15,152 nucleotides of DNA from assembly GCA_016290715.1 (NCBI GenBank), contig JAEEUY010000078.1, forward strand, positions 1 through 15,152. Direction: 5' to 3'. How positions within the stretch are numbered: the first letter of the stretch is position 1; each line of letters begins with the position of its first letter. Origin of the DNA: Bacteroidales bacterium (GTDB lineage Bacteria; Bacteroidota; Bacteroidia; Bacteroidales; WCHB1-69). Below are positions 7,344-15,128 of the stretch, piece after piece. The notes beneath the pieces are model-generated. The model was not told where the DNA came from. It saw nothing but the letters and a program-made list of their open reading frames with translations, and did no database searches. A program made the translations under genes and the position numbers.

Positions 7344-8087
7344 ATGAAAAGTAGAGTTATAATGGGCTCATTTTTAGGCGTTATTGCTTTGGTTTTGGTG
7401 GTGTTAACTGCTAAGTCTATTCTTCGTCCCCAAAAATACGCAGAGGTGTACAATTATCGCAGAGAGTTGAATGCCAATCGTTTGACCGCGATTGCGGAAC
7501 TCCAGAAATTGTATAAGAAGGAAAATGGGCAATATGCCGACAATATCGATAAATTGGTGGATTTTTATGAAAATGGGGAAAGTGTTATTAAAAATATCTA
7601 TTTGAAAGATACCGTCATCGCCGGAATAACCAAGGAAGATATTGAAAATATGTCCATGAAGGAGCGGGAAGAAAAGAATCTTTATGGAACGAAAGAGGTG
7701 AGAATCCCTATCAAAGCCAAAATGGAAGAGATCCTGTTTGAATTAAATGACAAACGTGAAGGGGAGAATAAGATTGAAATGGCTGATTTCCAATATATCC
7801 CATTTCTTGATAATGAAAAATACAAAATCGAGATATGCACTACGGATAGTTTGGTGCAGAAATTTGCCATTTATGTTCCTGTAGATGTCTTATTGAATGA
7901 TATGGGAAAATCAATCGTTCCTGAAAACAGTGGTGCCATGCGTAGGTTTTTTGCTAAAATGATGTATAAGAATTTGGAAAATGATGCTCGTGAAAGAGCA
8001 AAATGCGTGGGTATTCAATTGGGAGATACGGTATCGCCTTCTATAGAAGTTAAGGAAATCGGTCAAGCTAATAGCGACGATGAATAA
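7344..8087 (+). CDS. Single-pass membrane protein of unknown function, pseudopilin-like N-terminal pattern
   Basis: I do not recognise a named family. The 247-residue protein has an N-terminal hydrophobic helix (about residues 5-26) right after Met-Lys-Ser-Arg, then an apparently periplasmic or exposed domain. Residues about 43-68 read as an amphipathic helix plus loop (RLTAIAELQKLYKKENGQY), reminiscent of the region after the membrane helix in type II/IV pseudopilins, where helix, Asn-Gly and Tyr are common. The prepilin cleavage motif (Gly followed by Phe and Glu5) is absent, so a processed pilin is unlikely and the resemblance may be chance. The gene overlaps the DUF3822-like gene by 8 bases, has its own upstream promoter, and is the first of three genes ending in rsmD. 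The name is left open. Confidence 0.7.
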   Translation: MKSRVIMGSFLGVIALVLVVLTAKSILRPQKYAEVYNYRRELNANRLTAIAELQKLYKKENGQYADNIDKLVDFYENGESVIKNIYLKDTVIAGITKEDIENMSMKEREEKNLYGTKEVRIPIKAKMEEILFELNDKREGENKIEMADFQYIPFLDNEKYKIEICTTDSLVQKFAIYVPVDVLLNDMGKSIVPENSGAMRRFFAKMMYKNLENDARERAKCVGIQLGDTVSPSIEVKEIGQANSDDE

Positions 8088-8844
8088 TTTTAAATCCATT
8101 CATCTGTTTCATAATGGTTTCTCCCTTACTAAGGTTGATTCATCCAATAATATAATCTTTAATACTTATAAAAGTGCCTCATTTGCTGCTTTACAACGCG
8201 AATGCGGCTCTTTTTTTGGCACTGATCTTTGTGGAGAAGTGCCTATAATTGTACACCCGACTCCCCCTGTATTGGTTCCTCGAGAGTTATATCAGTCACC
8301 TGCTTCCCAATATCTTGCTCCTATTATGGAACTCTCTGATAACGAAGCTGTTTTAGAGGATATGATAGATGATTATCTGGCTTTGTATCCTTTTAGTCAA
8401 ACAACAATCATACAATTGCACACGTTGGGCATACAAAAGAAGTTCCATCATCTTTCCAAATTATTGTATTTCCACCTCAAAAGAAACTTTTCCACGGAAC
8501 CCTTCCAATTGTTATTGTATCTTTCTTCGGGGAAAGCCGACTTTGTTATTGTGAAAGAGAATCAGCTGCAGATTATTAACGCATTCACATTCACCACGGT
8601 TCACGACTTGTTGTTTTTCATTTTAAATCTTTTACAACAATTTGAAATGCCGTTGGAAAAGACTCCCGTATTGTTGTCAGGGGTGTTGGCAGATGCTAAA
8701 AAATCCTTTGCTTTTCTTTCCCAGTACCTGCCTTTGGTTGATTGGGTGGGAGAGGATAAGAATATTTCTATTATGAATAGTGCGGGTACTCGTGTATCTC
8801 TCGCTGCTTGTTTGCCAGAAGTAGTTTTATATAATCAAATTTAA
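8080..8844 (+). CDS. DUF3822 family protein
   Basis: A 254-residue soluble protein with no signal peptide. Its length, Bacteroidota origin and position directly before rsmD fit DUF3822. The middle part (ADFVIVKENQLQIINAF, then a helix VHDLLFFILNLLQQFEM, then a strand ending LLSG) has the strand-strand-helix-strand order of an actin-like ATPase subdomain, as in PilM/GspL-type proteins. I infer a distant ASKHA fold, but the nucleotide-binding phosphate loops are not obvious, so activity is uncertain. The ATG at 8080 overlaps the previous stop codon region by 8 bases, which suggests coupled translation with the membrane protein, and rsmD starts 16 bases later. A working pair of membrane protein and actin-like partner is a hypothesis only. 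Confidence 0.75.
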   Translation: MNNFKSIHLFHNGFSLTKVDSSNNIIFNTYKSASFAALQRECGSFFGTDLCGEVPIIVHPTPPVLVPRELYQSPASQYLAPIMELSDNEAVLEDMIDDYLALYPFSQTTIIQLHTLGIQKKFHHLSKLLYFHLKRNFSTEPFQLLLYLSSGKADFVIVKENQLQIINAFTFTTVHDLLFFILNLLQQFEMPLEKTPVLLSGVLADAKKSFAFLSQYLPLVDWVGEDKNISIMNSAGTRVSLAACLPEVVLYNQI

Positions 8845-8860
8845 TTTAACTTCTCAATTT

Positions 8861-9421
8861 ATGCGCATTATCAGCGGAAAAAACAAAGGGAAAAAAATCG
8901 TTGCCCCTAACAACCTGCCTGTCCGTCCAACCACTGACCTCGGCAAGGAGAGTTTGTTTAATATTCTTAATAATTACTTTTTCTTTGATGGGATTACGGT
9001 GTTGGATCTTTTTGCGGGCACTGGAAATATCAGCTTGGAATTTGCTTCTCGTGAGGCTGTCTCTGTTACAGCAATAGATAATTTCCAGCCGTGTGTTGAT
9101 TTTATCAAAAAGATGGCTTCCCAGTTAAATTATACCAACCTTACGGCTATTAAGGCGGATGCTTTCCAGTATTTGGAGCGTTTGCGGCAGCCAGTGGATA
9201 TTATTTTCGCGGATCCGCCATACGATATGGAAGGGATTGAACGCATCCCCGAACTTGTTTTTTCGCGCCAGCTCTTAAAACCGGATGGTTGGCTGATATT
9301 GGAGCACAGCAGAGCGCATGATTTCTCAGCACATCCTAACTTTTACCAGCATCGGAATTACGGGAAATTGAACTTTACTTTTTTAGTCAATATGACGGAA
9401 GAGGGGAAGCCTGAAGATTAG
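8861..9421 (+). CDS. rsmD: 16S rRNA (guanine(966)-N(2))-methyltransferase RsmD
   Basis: A 186-residue class I S-adenosylmethionine-dependent methyltransferase. It has all RsmD landmarks: RIISG at 2-6, VRPTTD at 21-26, the SAM-binding DLFAGTG at 49-55, an acidic residue after strand 2 (Asp73), and the catalytic DPPY at 118-121 typical of N2-guanine and N6-adenine methylases. In E. coli RsmD methylates G966 in helix 31 of 16S rRNA in the assembled 30S particle. It is the last gene of a three-gene plus-strand unit. Its TAG stop (9419-9421) overlaps the TAA stop of the convergent dehydrogenase, leaving no intergenic terminator. Confidence 0.93.
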   Translation: MRIISGKNKGKKIVAPNNLPVRPTTDLGKESLFNILNNYFFFDGITVLDLFAGTGNISLEFASREAVSVTAIDNFQPCVDFIKKMASQLNYTNLTAIKADAFQYLERLRQPVDIIFADPPYDMEGIERIPELVFSRQLLKPDGWLILEHSRAHDFSAHPNFYQHRNYGKLNFTFLVNMTEEGKPED

Positions 9422-10338
9422 GAAACCATTTCCTTGAGGTTTTGTGCAATAATGTAGGCACGTTTTTCAAAAGCTTGTTGGGTAGCGAAGCCAACATGTG
9501 GAGTGAAAATGGCGTTATTGCATTGCATCAATTCGTAGTTTTTGGGAATTGGGGGTTCCATATCAAAAACATCTATACCTGCGCCGGCAATACGGTGCTC
9601 TTTGAGGGCTTTAACCAAAGCATCGGTTTTTATTACGCCGCCGCGGGCAGTATTGATGAGGATAGCATCAGACTTCATCCATGACAATTCCTTATCGCCA
9701 ATCATACCGCGCGTATCATCGTTCAAGGGAATGTGAAGAGAAACAATATCACATTGGCTCATCAATGTGTGGAGATCGGTGAGGGCAACTCCTTCCACTT
9801 CTTTGGGTGTGCGAGTGTAGGCAAGCACTTCGCATCCAAAGGCATTGGCTATCTTCGCCACTCGTTGTCCAATTGCCCCTAAACCAATGATTCCAAAGCG
9901 TTTGCCTTCTAATTCGTATCCTATTAAACCGTTTTTAGTCAGACCGTTGCGGCAGGCATTGTCGCAAGATTTTATATTGCGTGCAAGGGTGAGTGCTAAT
10001 CCGAATACCAAGTCAGCTACTGCCACTGTGGAATAGCCTGCACAGTTCATCACTCTTATTTGTCGTTGTTGGCAATAGTCCAAATCCACATGATCCATTC
10101 CCGTAAATGCAATGCAGATTGCTTTTAAATGGGGACAATGTTCGATAACCTCTTTTCTATAAGGAATATTGGAAAAAACAACGATGTCAGCTTGTTGGCA
10201 GCGTTGGATGAGTGAAGGGATGTCTTCTTTTCTGTCAGGATAAAAACACAACTCATGTTGACTGCCGATAGTCTGGGTGATGGCATTCTTTAGAAAATCA
10301 ACAGGAACACCCAATGGTTCAAGGATTACTATTTTCAT
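9418..10338 (-). CDS. D-isomer-specific 2-hydroxyacid dehydrogenase
   Basis: A 306-residue NAD(P)-dependent dehydrogenase that would reduce a 2-keto acid to a D-2-hydroxy acid or the reverse. The catalytic domain is split around the Rossmann domain as in the family. Visible are GIIGLGAIG (149-157) for the dinucleotide, the substrate-binding and catalytic Arg232 (NTARGG), Glu261 (DVFDMEPP) and His281 (TPHVGFAT). After the second Rossmann strand the sequence is AYTRTPK (173-179), with Thr and Arg where NAD-specific members have Asp, hinting at NADP preference. The substrate (glycerate, lactate, 2-ketoisovalerate or other) cannot be told. It begins 11 bases after prfA on the same strand and is probably cotranscribed with it. 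Length is slightly below the 310-330 usual. Confidence 0.9.
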   Translation of the reverse strand: MKIVILEPLGVPVDFLKNAITQTIGSQHELCFYPDRKEDIPSLIQRCQQADIVVFSNIPYRKEVIEHCPHLKAICIAFTGMDHVDLDYCQQRQIRVMNCAGYSTVAVADLVFGLALTLARNIKSCDNACRNGLTKNGLIGYELEGKRFGIIGLGAIGQRVAKIANAFGCEVLAYTRTPKEVEGVALTDLHTLMSQCDIVSLHIPLNDDTRGMIGDKELSWMKSDAILINTARGGVIKTDALVKALKEHRIAGAGIDVFDMEPPIPKNYELMQCNNAIFTPHVGFATQQAFEKRAYIIAQNLKEMVS

Positions 10339-10349
10339 ATAAGCAATGT

Positions 10350-11426
10350 TTAGATGTCTTCTTTGAGTCTTTCGGCATTTTCAGCTACTTGCAAAGCTTC
10401 AATGGTATCTTGGATATCGCCGTCCATAAACCCGATAAGGTTGTACATGGTAAGATTGATACGGTGGTCGGTAACGCGGTTTTGGGGGTAGTTGTAAGTT
10501 CTGATTTTTGCTGAGCGGTCGCCGGTGGATACCATGGTTTTGCGTTTTGAGGCGATGTCGTCCAAGTATTTTTTGTATTCCAGTTCAAACAGGCGGGTGC
10601 GGAGAACGCTCATTGCTTTGTCAAGGTTCTTTAATTGGGAGCGTTCATCTTGCATGGCGACAACGATTCCTGTGGGGATATGGGTAAGGCGCACGGCAGA
10701 GTAGGTGGTGTTTACACATTGTCCGCCGGGACCGGAGGAGCAATAGGTGTCTTTTCGGATATCACACTCACGAAGTTCAACATCAAATTCATCGGCTTCG
10801 GGGAGTACCACTACAGAGGCGGCGGAGGTGTGCACGCGTCCTTGTGATTCGGTTTGCGGTACCCGCTGTACGCGATGTACGCCAGATTCATATTTCATCA
10901 AACCATAAACCCCTTCTCCGGAAATGGTGAAAACAATTTCCTTATATCCGCCCATGGTGCCTTCTGTCATGGAAATGACATCAATTTTCCAACCCTTTTT
11001 ATCACAATAATGCTGATACATTCTGAACAGGTCTCCGGCAAAAATGCTGGCTTCGTCGCCTCCCGTGCCGGCACGAATTTCAACTTGGGCATTTTTGCTG
11101 TCTTGCGGATCTTGTGGCAGCAGCAGCAGACGAATATCCTCTTCCATTTTCTCTTTGTCGGCGGTCAGTTGTTCAAGTTCTTCTTTGGCCATAGCCCGAA
11201 AATCTTCATCTTTCTCATTCTGAAGCACTTCTTTGGCGCTGGCAATGTTGTCAATCGTGTTTTTATATTTCTTGTAGGCCTCCACAACAGGTTCCAAGTC
11301 CTTATAGTCTTTTTGCAGTTTGATGTAACGTTTCATGTCAGACATGATATCTGGCTTTGTCAAATCTTCCGCAATTTGTAACCAGCGTTTGTGGATTTCT
11401 TCTAATTTTTCTAACAAATCGTTCAT
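10350..11426 (-). CDS. prfA: Peptide chain release factor 1
   Basis: A 358-residue class I release factor that reads UAA and UAG and triggers hydrolysis of peptidyl-tRNA. The order is a helical domain 1 (about 1-105), the EIRAGTGGDEA segment at 116-126, the codon-recognition region GVHRVQRVPQTESQGRVHTSA (182 onward) and the catalytic GGQ at 234-236 in SGPGGQCVNTTYSAVRLTH. The stop-codon tripeptide is PQT at 190-192, where E. coli RF1 has PAT; both fit the PxT pattern of RF1 and exclude RF2 (SPF). The residue after GGQ is Cys rather than the frequent Ser. An exact -7 promoter box lies just upstream. The dehydrogenase gene follows after 11 bases. Confidence 0.96.
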   Translation of the reverse strand: MNDLLEKLEEIHKRWLQIAEDLTKPDIMSDMKRYIKLQKDYKDLEPVVEAYKKYKNTIDNIASAKEVLQNEKDEDFRAMAKEELEQLTADKEKMEEDIRLLLLPQDPQDSKNAQVEIRAGTGGDEASIFAGDLFRMYQHYCDKKGWKIDVISMTEGTMGGYKEIVFTISGEGVYGLMKYESGVHRVQRVPQTESQGRVHTSAASVVVLPEADEFDVELRECDIRKDTYCSSGPGGQCVNTTYSAVRLTHIPTGIVVAMQDERSQLKNLDKAMSVLRTRLFELEYKKYLDDIASKRKTMVSTGDRSAKIRTYNYPQNRVTDHRINLTMYNLIGFMDGDIQDTIEALQVAENAERLKEDI

Positions 11427-11451
11427 AATTCAGCGAGTGTTTTTATGGCGG

Positions 11452-11459
11452 CAAAAATA
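11452..11459 (-). promoter_or_regulatory. -7 promoter box for prfA
   Basis: On the minus strand this reads TATTTTTG followed by C, an exact match to TAnnTTTG. It would start a transcript near 11447 with a leader of about 20 bases before the prfA ATG at 11426. A TTG lies 16 bases upstream, closer than the preferred spacing. The 83-base gap between the small membrane-protein gene and prfA holds nothing else that I can see. Confidence 0.55.
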
Positions 11460-11509
11460 CGAAATAAATCGTTGCCAATCTATTCCCTTTTTATAATATA
11501 TGTATTGCG

Positions 11510-11923
11510 TTACAGGTGTTCCCTCCAATCTATCTCTAATTTCATGTCCTCATTCAGAAGGGTGAAAACAAAAGCAGTCCATAGCATGAGGGGAAATAGC
11601 ATCCAAAGGGCGTCAACCAGCCAAAATCGGGCAGGAGTGTATATTTTCCCTTTGTAGGGCTTTTTGGGAAAGTAGCGGACAACCACATTCTGATTGGCTA
11701 AACTGGTGTTTTCCATCACTTTCTTGTGGTAAGCATTCATCCCGATATAGTAGTAAAGATCCATCTCAACTTCATTTTCCTCATCCTCAACTGTTTGATC
11801 ATAAATTACAATTCCATAGGTGAATTGACTATGTTTATATACAAATAATCTTTGCAAATAAAACAATATCAATAAGATGGCAAGGCCAGAAAGGAAAAGA
11901 CCTAATCGTGAGAATCTAATCAT
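11510..11923 (-). CDS. Small two-helix membrane protein, DUF3592-like, coupled to clpC
   Basis: A 137-residue protein with a membrane helix at about 7-24, a roughly 75-residue exposed domain and a second helix at about 101-122, followed by a short acidic tail. The middle domain begins YGIVIYDQ, contains an acidic stretch (EDEENEVE), and ends VVVRYFPKKPYKGKIYT (80-96). That Val-x-Tyr-x-Pro-x-x-Pro pattern before the second helix resembles DUF3592 proteins; the match is tentative and no function is known. Positive residues at the N-terminus (MIRFSR) suggest that both ends are cytoplasmic. Its ATG overlaps the clpC TGA by ATGA, so it is translated with ClpC, which is an unusual partner. It ends 83 bases before prfA. 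Confidence 0.65.
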   Translation of the reverse strand: MIRFSRLGLFLSGLAILLILFYLQRLFVYKHSQFTYGIVIYDQTVEDEENEVEMDLYYYIGMNAYHKKVMENTSLANQNVVVRYFPKKPYKGKIYTPARFWLVDALWMLFPLMLWTAFVFTLLNEDMKLEIDWREHL

Positions 11924-14514
11924 TTTTCTTCAACGACGGCAGTTGCATCCACCAATTCTTTTTTTGTTTTCACCTCAGATCTGTCCTCTATTTCACCACT
12001 GTTTTTAATAATGACCAAATCTTCTGCCACATCATCGTAATCTACCAGCATGGTAAGTCCGGAGACTTCGTTTTTAAGCAAAATTTCTTCGGCCAACAAA
12101 TCCTCAACATGTTTTTGGATAGCGCGTTTTAGCGGACGGGCACCATAATTGGCATCCCATCCTTCTTTGGCTAAGAATTCCTTGGCACTATCAGTAATAC
12201 GCACATCCATTCCCATTAATCCTACTCTTTCCAGTAGTTTATTGAGTTCCAGATTGATAATTTGGATCACCTCTTCAACATTGAGTGATTTAAAGTAAAC
12301 GATGTCGTCAATTCTATTGAGAAATTCGGGAGGAAATTGGTTTTTGAGGGAATTTTCAATGATTTTCTGACTTTTTTTATCTTGGGCGGCTTCGGTAGCT
12401 GTGGTGCTAAATCCCATATTTCCGCCAAAATCTTTTAATTCGCGCGATCCTACGTTGGAAGTCATAATCAGGATAGTGTTTTTGAAATCCACTTTCCGGC
12501 CCATGCCATCGGTGAGGACACCATCGTCAAATACCTGCAAAAGAACATTGTAAATGTCCTTGTGTGCTTTTTCCACTTCGTCTAAAAGCACAATAGAGTA
12601 GGGCTTTCTCCGTATTTTTTCGGTAAGTTGGCCTCCTTCCTCGTAGCCCACGTAGCCGGGAGGTGCCCCAATGAGTCGGGAAACGGTATGTTTTTCCATA
12701 TACTCGCTCATATCGATGCGCACCATGGCATCCGGCGAATCGAAAAGGTATTCTGCCAATACTTTGGCCAGATAGGTTTTTCCCACACCGGTAGGCCCTA
12801 AAAAGAGGAACGTGCCAATGGGTTTATTCGGATCTTTAAGTCCGGCGCGGTTTCTACGGATGGCTTTGGCAATTTTAATAATAGCATCGTCTTGTCCGAT
12901 AACGGTTCCTTTCAGTTCATCACTCATGCGAAGCAGCTTTTCTCCTTCACTTTTGGCAATCCGTTGTACAGGAACTCCCGTCATCATGGCGACCACTTCT
13001 GCAACCTTCTCTTCGCTAACTATCGGACGATTGTTGTTCTCCTCTTTTTCCCATTGTTGTTTAACCATTTCCAAACGGCTTTCGGCTTCTTTAACCTGAT
13101 TGCGGAATTCGGCTGCAGAATTGTATTGCCGCTCTTGAATCGCTTGATTCTTAAGCTCTTGTAAATGACTAATTTCTTTTTCAATTTCCAACAGCTCGTC
13201 AGGTACTACCACATTTTGAATGCGTACGCGGGAACCGGCTTCGTCTAAAACATCAATGGCTTTGTCGGGAAGACAGCGATCAGTGATATAGCGATTGGAT
13301 AATGAAACGCAGGCCTTGATTGCTTCATCGGCATATTTTACGCCGTGGTGTTCTTCGTATTTGTCTTTGATATTGTTTAAAATATCGATGGTTTCATCGG
13401 GAGTGGTCGGTTCGAGGAGTATCTTTTGGAAGCGTCGTTCAAGTGCACCGTCTTTCTCAATGTACTGACGGTATTCGTCAAGAGTGGTGGCACCGATACA
13501 TTGCACTTCTCCACGGGCGAGAGCCGGTTTGAACATGTTGGAAGCGTCTAAGCTGCCTGGTGCGGAACCAGCACCTACCATCGTATGCAATTCATCAATA
13601 AAAAGAATGACATCAGGATTGTGTTCCAGTTCGCTTAAAATGTTCTGTACGCGTTCTTCAAATTGTCCACGGTATTTGGTGCCTGCGACGAGAGACGACA
13701 TGTCAAGACTTACAATTCTCTTATTCAATAAGATACGAGACACTTTGCCTTCTTTAATGCGGATGGCCAAGCCTTCGGCAATGGCCGACTTGCCCACACC
13801 GGGTTCTCCGATAAGTACGGGGTTGTTTTTTTTGCGGCGACTTAATATTTGGGCAATACGTTCCAATTCCTTTTCACGACCTACAATCGTATCCAATTTT
13901 CCTTCTTCGGCATACTTGGTCAAGTCTTTTCCAAAACTATCCAACATGGGCGTGCCGCTTCCATTTTTTCCACTGTTTTTTTTGCTGCTCACAAACCGGC
14001 GACGGTCATCATCATCATCATCTGCTCCTGCACTGGCAAAATCGTCATCTTCTCTTCCTGTTAAGTTCTCGTTTTTTATTTTGGCTAAAAAAGATTGATA
14101 CCCGATACCCATTTGATTTAGGATTGCTTTGACCACGTTGTTGGAGGCGGCGGGACCCTCTTTGAGGGTGGCTAAAATAAAGTGCTGTGGCTCAACCAGT
14201 GGATTGAGTAACGACCGTGCGTGCAATGCTGCCGACCGAAGAATATTGTTCGCTTGAATAGTATAAGTGATTTTTTCAGGATCGATTTCTTCTTCGTCGT
14301 GATTGGCTAACATATTCTCTATTTCGTATTGGAGTTTTTCAAACGAAATGGAATATTTGGATAGAAGTTGTTTGGTGTAACTCTCTTCAGGGAATCTTAC
14401 GATTGCAAGGAAGATATGTTCCGTACCTATTTGTTTATAATGATAATGGAGGGCGATATTTTTCGCATCCTCCAATACCATTATCATTTCTTCAGAGAAA
14501 TTGATATTTGACAT
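11920..14514 (-). CDS. clpC: ATP-dependent Clp protease ATP-binding subunit, ClpC type
   Basis: An 864-residue HSP100 unfoldase with two AAA+ modules that threads substrates into ClpP. The N-terminal double Clp repeat (about 1-147) is followed by an acidic linker with six Asp in a row (165-170). D1 has Walker A GEPGVGKS (236-243), pore residues KYRG (280-283) and Walker B ILFIDE (303-308). The middle region (about 440-490) includes a UVR-like segment, short as in ClpC and not the long ClpB coiled coil. D2 has GPTGVGKT (573-580), pore GYVG (620-623), Walker B IVLLDE (641-646) and sensor 2 GARPLKR (791-797). The ClpP-docking loop reads MGF at 700-702, close to the VGF of Bacillus ClpC. The start lies 17 bases after iorB. 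No CtsR-like operator or exact -7 box is seen just upstream. Confidence 0.95.
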   Translation of the reverse strand: MSNINFSEEMIMVLEDAKNIALHYHYKQIGTEHIFLAIVRFPEESYTKQLLSKYSISFEKLQYEIENMLANHDEEEIDPEKITYTIQANNILRSAALHARSLLNPLVEPQHFILATLKEGPAASNNVVKAILNQMGIGYQSFLAKIKNENLTGREDDDFASAGADDDDDDRRRFVSSKKNSGKNGSGTPMLDSFGKDLTKYAEEGKLDTIVGREKELERIAQILSRRKKNNPVLIGEPGVGKSAIAEGLAIRIKEGKVSRILLNKRIVSLDMSSLVAGTKYRGQFEERVQNILSELEHNPDVILFIDELHTMVGAGSAPGSLDASNMFKPALARGEVQCIGATTLDEYRQYIEKDGALERRFQKILLEPTTPDETIDILNNIKDKYEEHHGVKYADEAIKACVSLSNRYITDRCLPDKAIDVLDEAGSRVRIQNVVVPDELLEIEKEISHLQELKNQAIQERQYNSAAEFRNQVKEAESRLEMVKQQWEKEENNNRPIVSEEKVAEVVAMMTGVPVQRIAKSEGEKLLRMSDELKGTVIGQDDAIIKIAKAIRRNRAGLKDPNKPIGTFLFLGPTGVGKTYLAKVLAEYLFDSPDAMVRIDMSEYMEKHTVSRLIGAPPGYVGYEEGGQLTEKIRRKPYSIVLLDEVEKAHKDIYNVLLQVFDDGVLTDGMGRKVDFKNTILIMTSNVGSRELKDFGGNMGFSTTATEAAQDKKSQKIIENSLKNQFPPEFLNRIDDIVYFKSLNVEEVIQIINLELNKLLERVGLMGMDVRITDSAKEFLAKEGWDANYGARPLKRAIQKHVEDLLAEEILLKNEVSGLTMLVDYDDVAEDLVIIKNSGEIEDRSEVKTKKELVDATAVVEEK
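14005..14022 (-). repeat. Trinucleotide run encoding six Asp in the ClpC linker
   Basis: Five ATC units (14008-14022) preceded by GTC on the plus strand read as GAT x5 plus GAC on the minus strand, giving Asp165-170. It lies in the flexible linker between the N-domain and D1, where length change would be tolerated. Loss or gain of units stays in frame. Confidence 0.7.
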
Positions 14515-14531
14515 AGATAGTTTAAAATCAA

Positions 14532-15113
14532 TTATTTATTGTTTTTAGCATATTCGTAACCTGCGCGGAGACAAGCGAGATTAACATTGACTACACTTTC
14601 ACCTTTGCGTGCAAATATTTCTTTAACAGCATTTTCAATGTCAGCAAAATCTATTTTGAGAAATGGAGCAGCGGCACCGAGTATGACCATGTTGGCTGAA
14701 CGGGCACTGCCTAAATCTTGCGCAATCTTATCAGCATTCAAAACAACTTTATTCGGTAATTTGTTTAATTCTGCTTTTAAAATATTTTCTTCAGGATAGT
14801 TAGGAATATTGATAAACGGTTGGTCGTTAGTGATGAGCCAGCCATCTTTGGACAACCAAGGCAAATAGCGGAGTGATTCCATCGGCTCAACAGCGATAAT
14901 CAGATCGGCTTTACCCATGGGAATCAGGTCGGAAGCGATTTCGTAGTCGGCCAAACGGAAATGGGATTGCACATCTCCGCCGCGCTGACTCATTCCGTGA
15001 ACTTCCGCTTGTTTGAGGAAAAGACCCTTTTTAACGGCGGCAACGCCTATTGTAGAAGCGATGGAAAGAATACCTTGTCCACCGACACCTGCTAAAATGA
15101 TATCTACTTTCAT
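14532..15113 (-). CDS. iorB: Indolepyruvate ferredoxin oxidoreductase, beta subunit
   Basis: A 193-residue protein of the 2-oxoacid:ferredoxin oxidoreductase gamma-type family. The N-terminus has the signature GVGGQGIL (9-16), and AEVHGMSQRGGDVQSHFR spans 36-53, both characteristic of IorB. With IorA, which carries the thiamine diphosphate and Fe-S sites, it oxidatively decarboxylates arylpyruvates from Trp, Phe and Tyr to aryl-acetyl-CoA and reduces ferredoxin, in the cytoplasm of anaerobes. The length matches the family. It follows 15 bases after what looks like the end of iorA and precedes clpC by 17 bases, so clpC may be read from this operon or from a promoter inside iorB. Confidence 0.92.
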   Translation of the reverse strand: MKVDIILAGVGGQGILSIASTIGVAAVKKGLFLKQAEVHGMSQRGGDVQSHFRLADYEIASDLIPMGKADLIIAVEPMESLRYLPWLSKDGWLITNDQPFINIPNYPEENILKAELNKLPNKVVLNADKIAQDLGSARSANMVILGAAAPFLKIDFADIENAVKEIFARKGESVVNVNLACLRAGYEYAKNNK

Positions 15114-15128
15114 AATATTTTCAAATTT

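Noticed and set aside
7344..8087. Genuine type IV or type II prepilin
   Set aside because: The prepilin peptidase motif (Gly before Phe with Glu at position 5) is missing, and no secretion or pilus assembly genes are nearby.
10854..11381. Open frame of 175 codons on the plus strand inside prfA
   Set aside because: Antisense shadow of the conserved release factor gene; the Phe/His/Ile-rich translation looks non-biological.
13484..14098. Open frame of 204 codons on the plus strand inside clpC
   Set aside because: It is exactly antisense to a strongly conserved AAA+ gene, has a Ser/Arg/Leu-rich composition typical of a shadow frame, and shows no domain.
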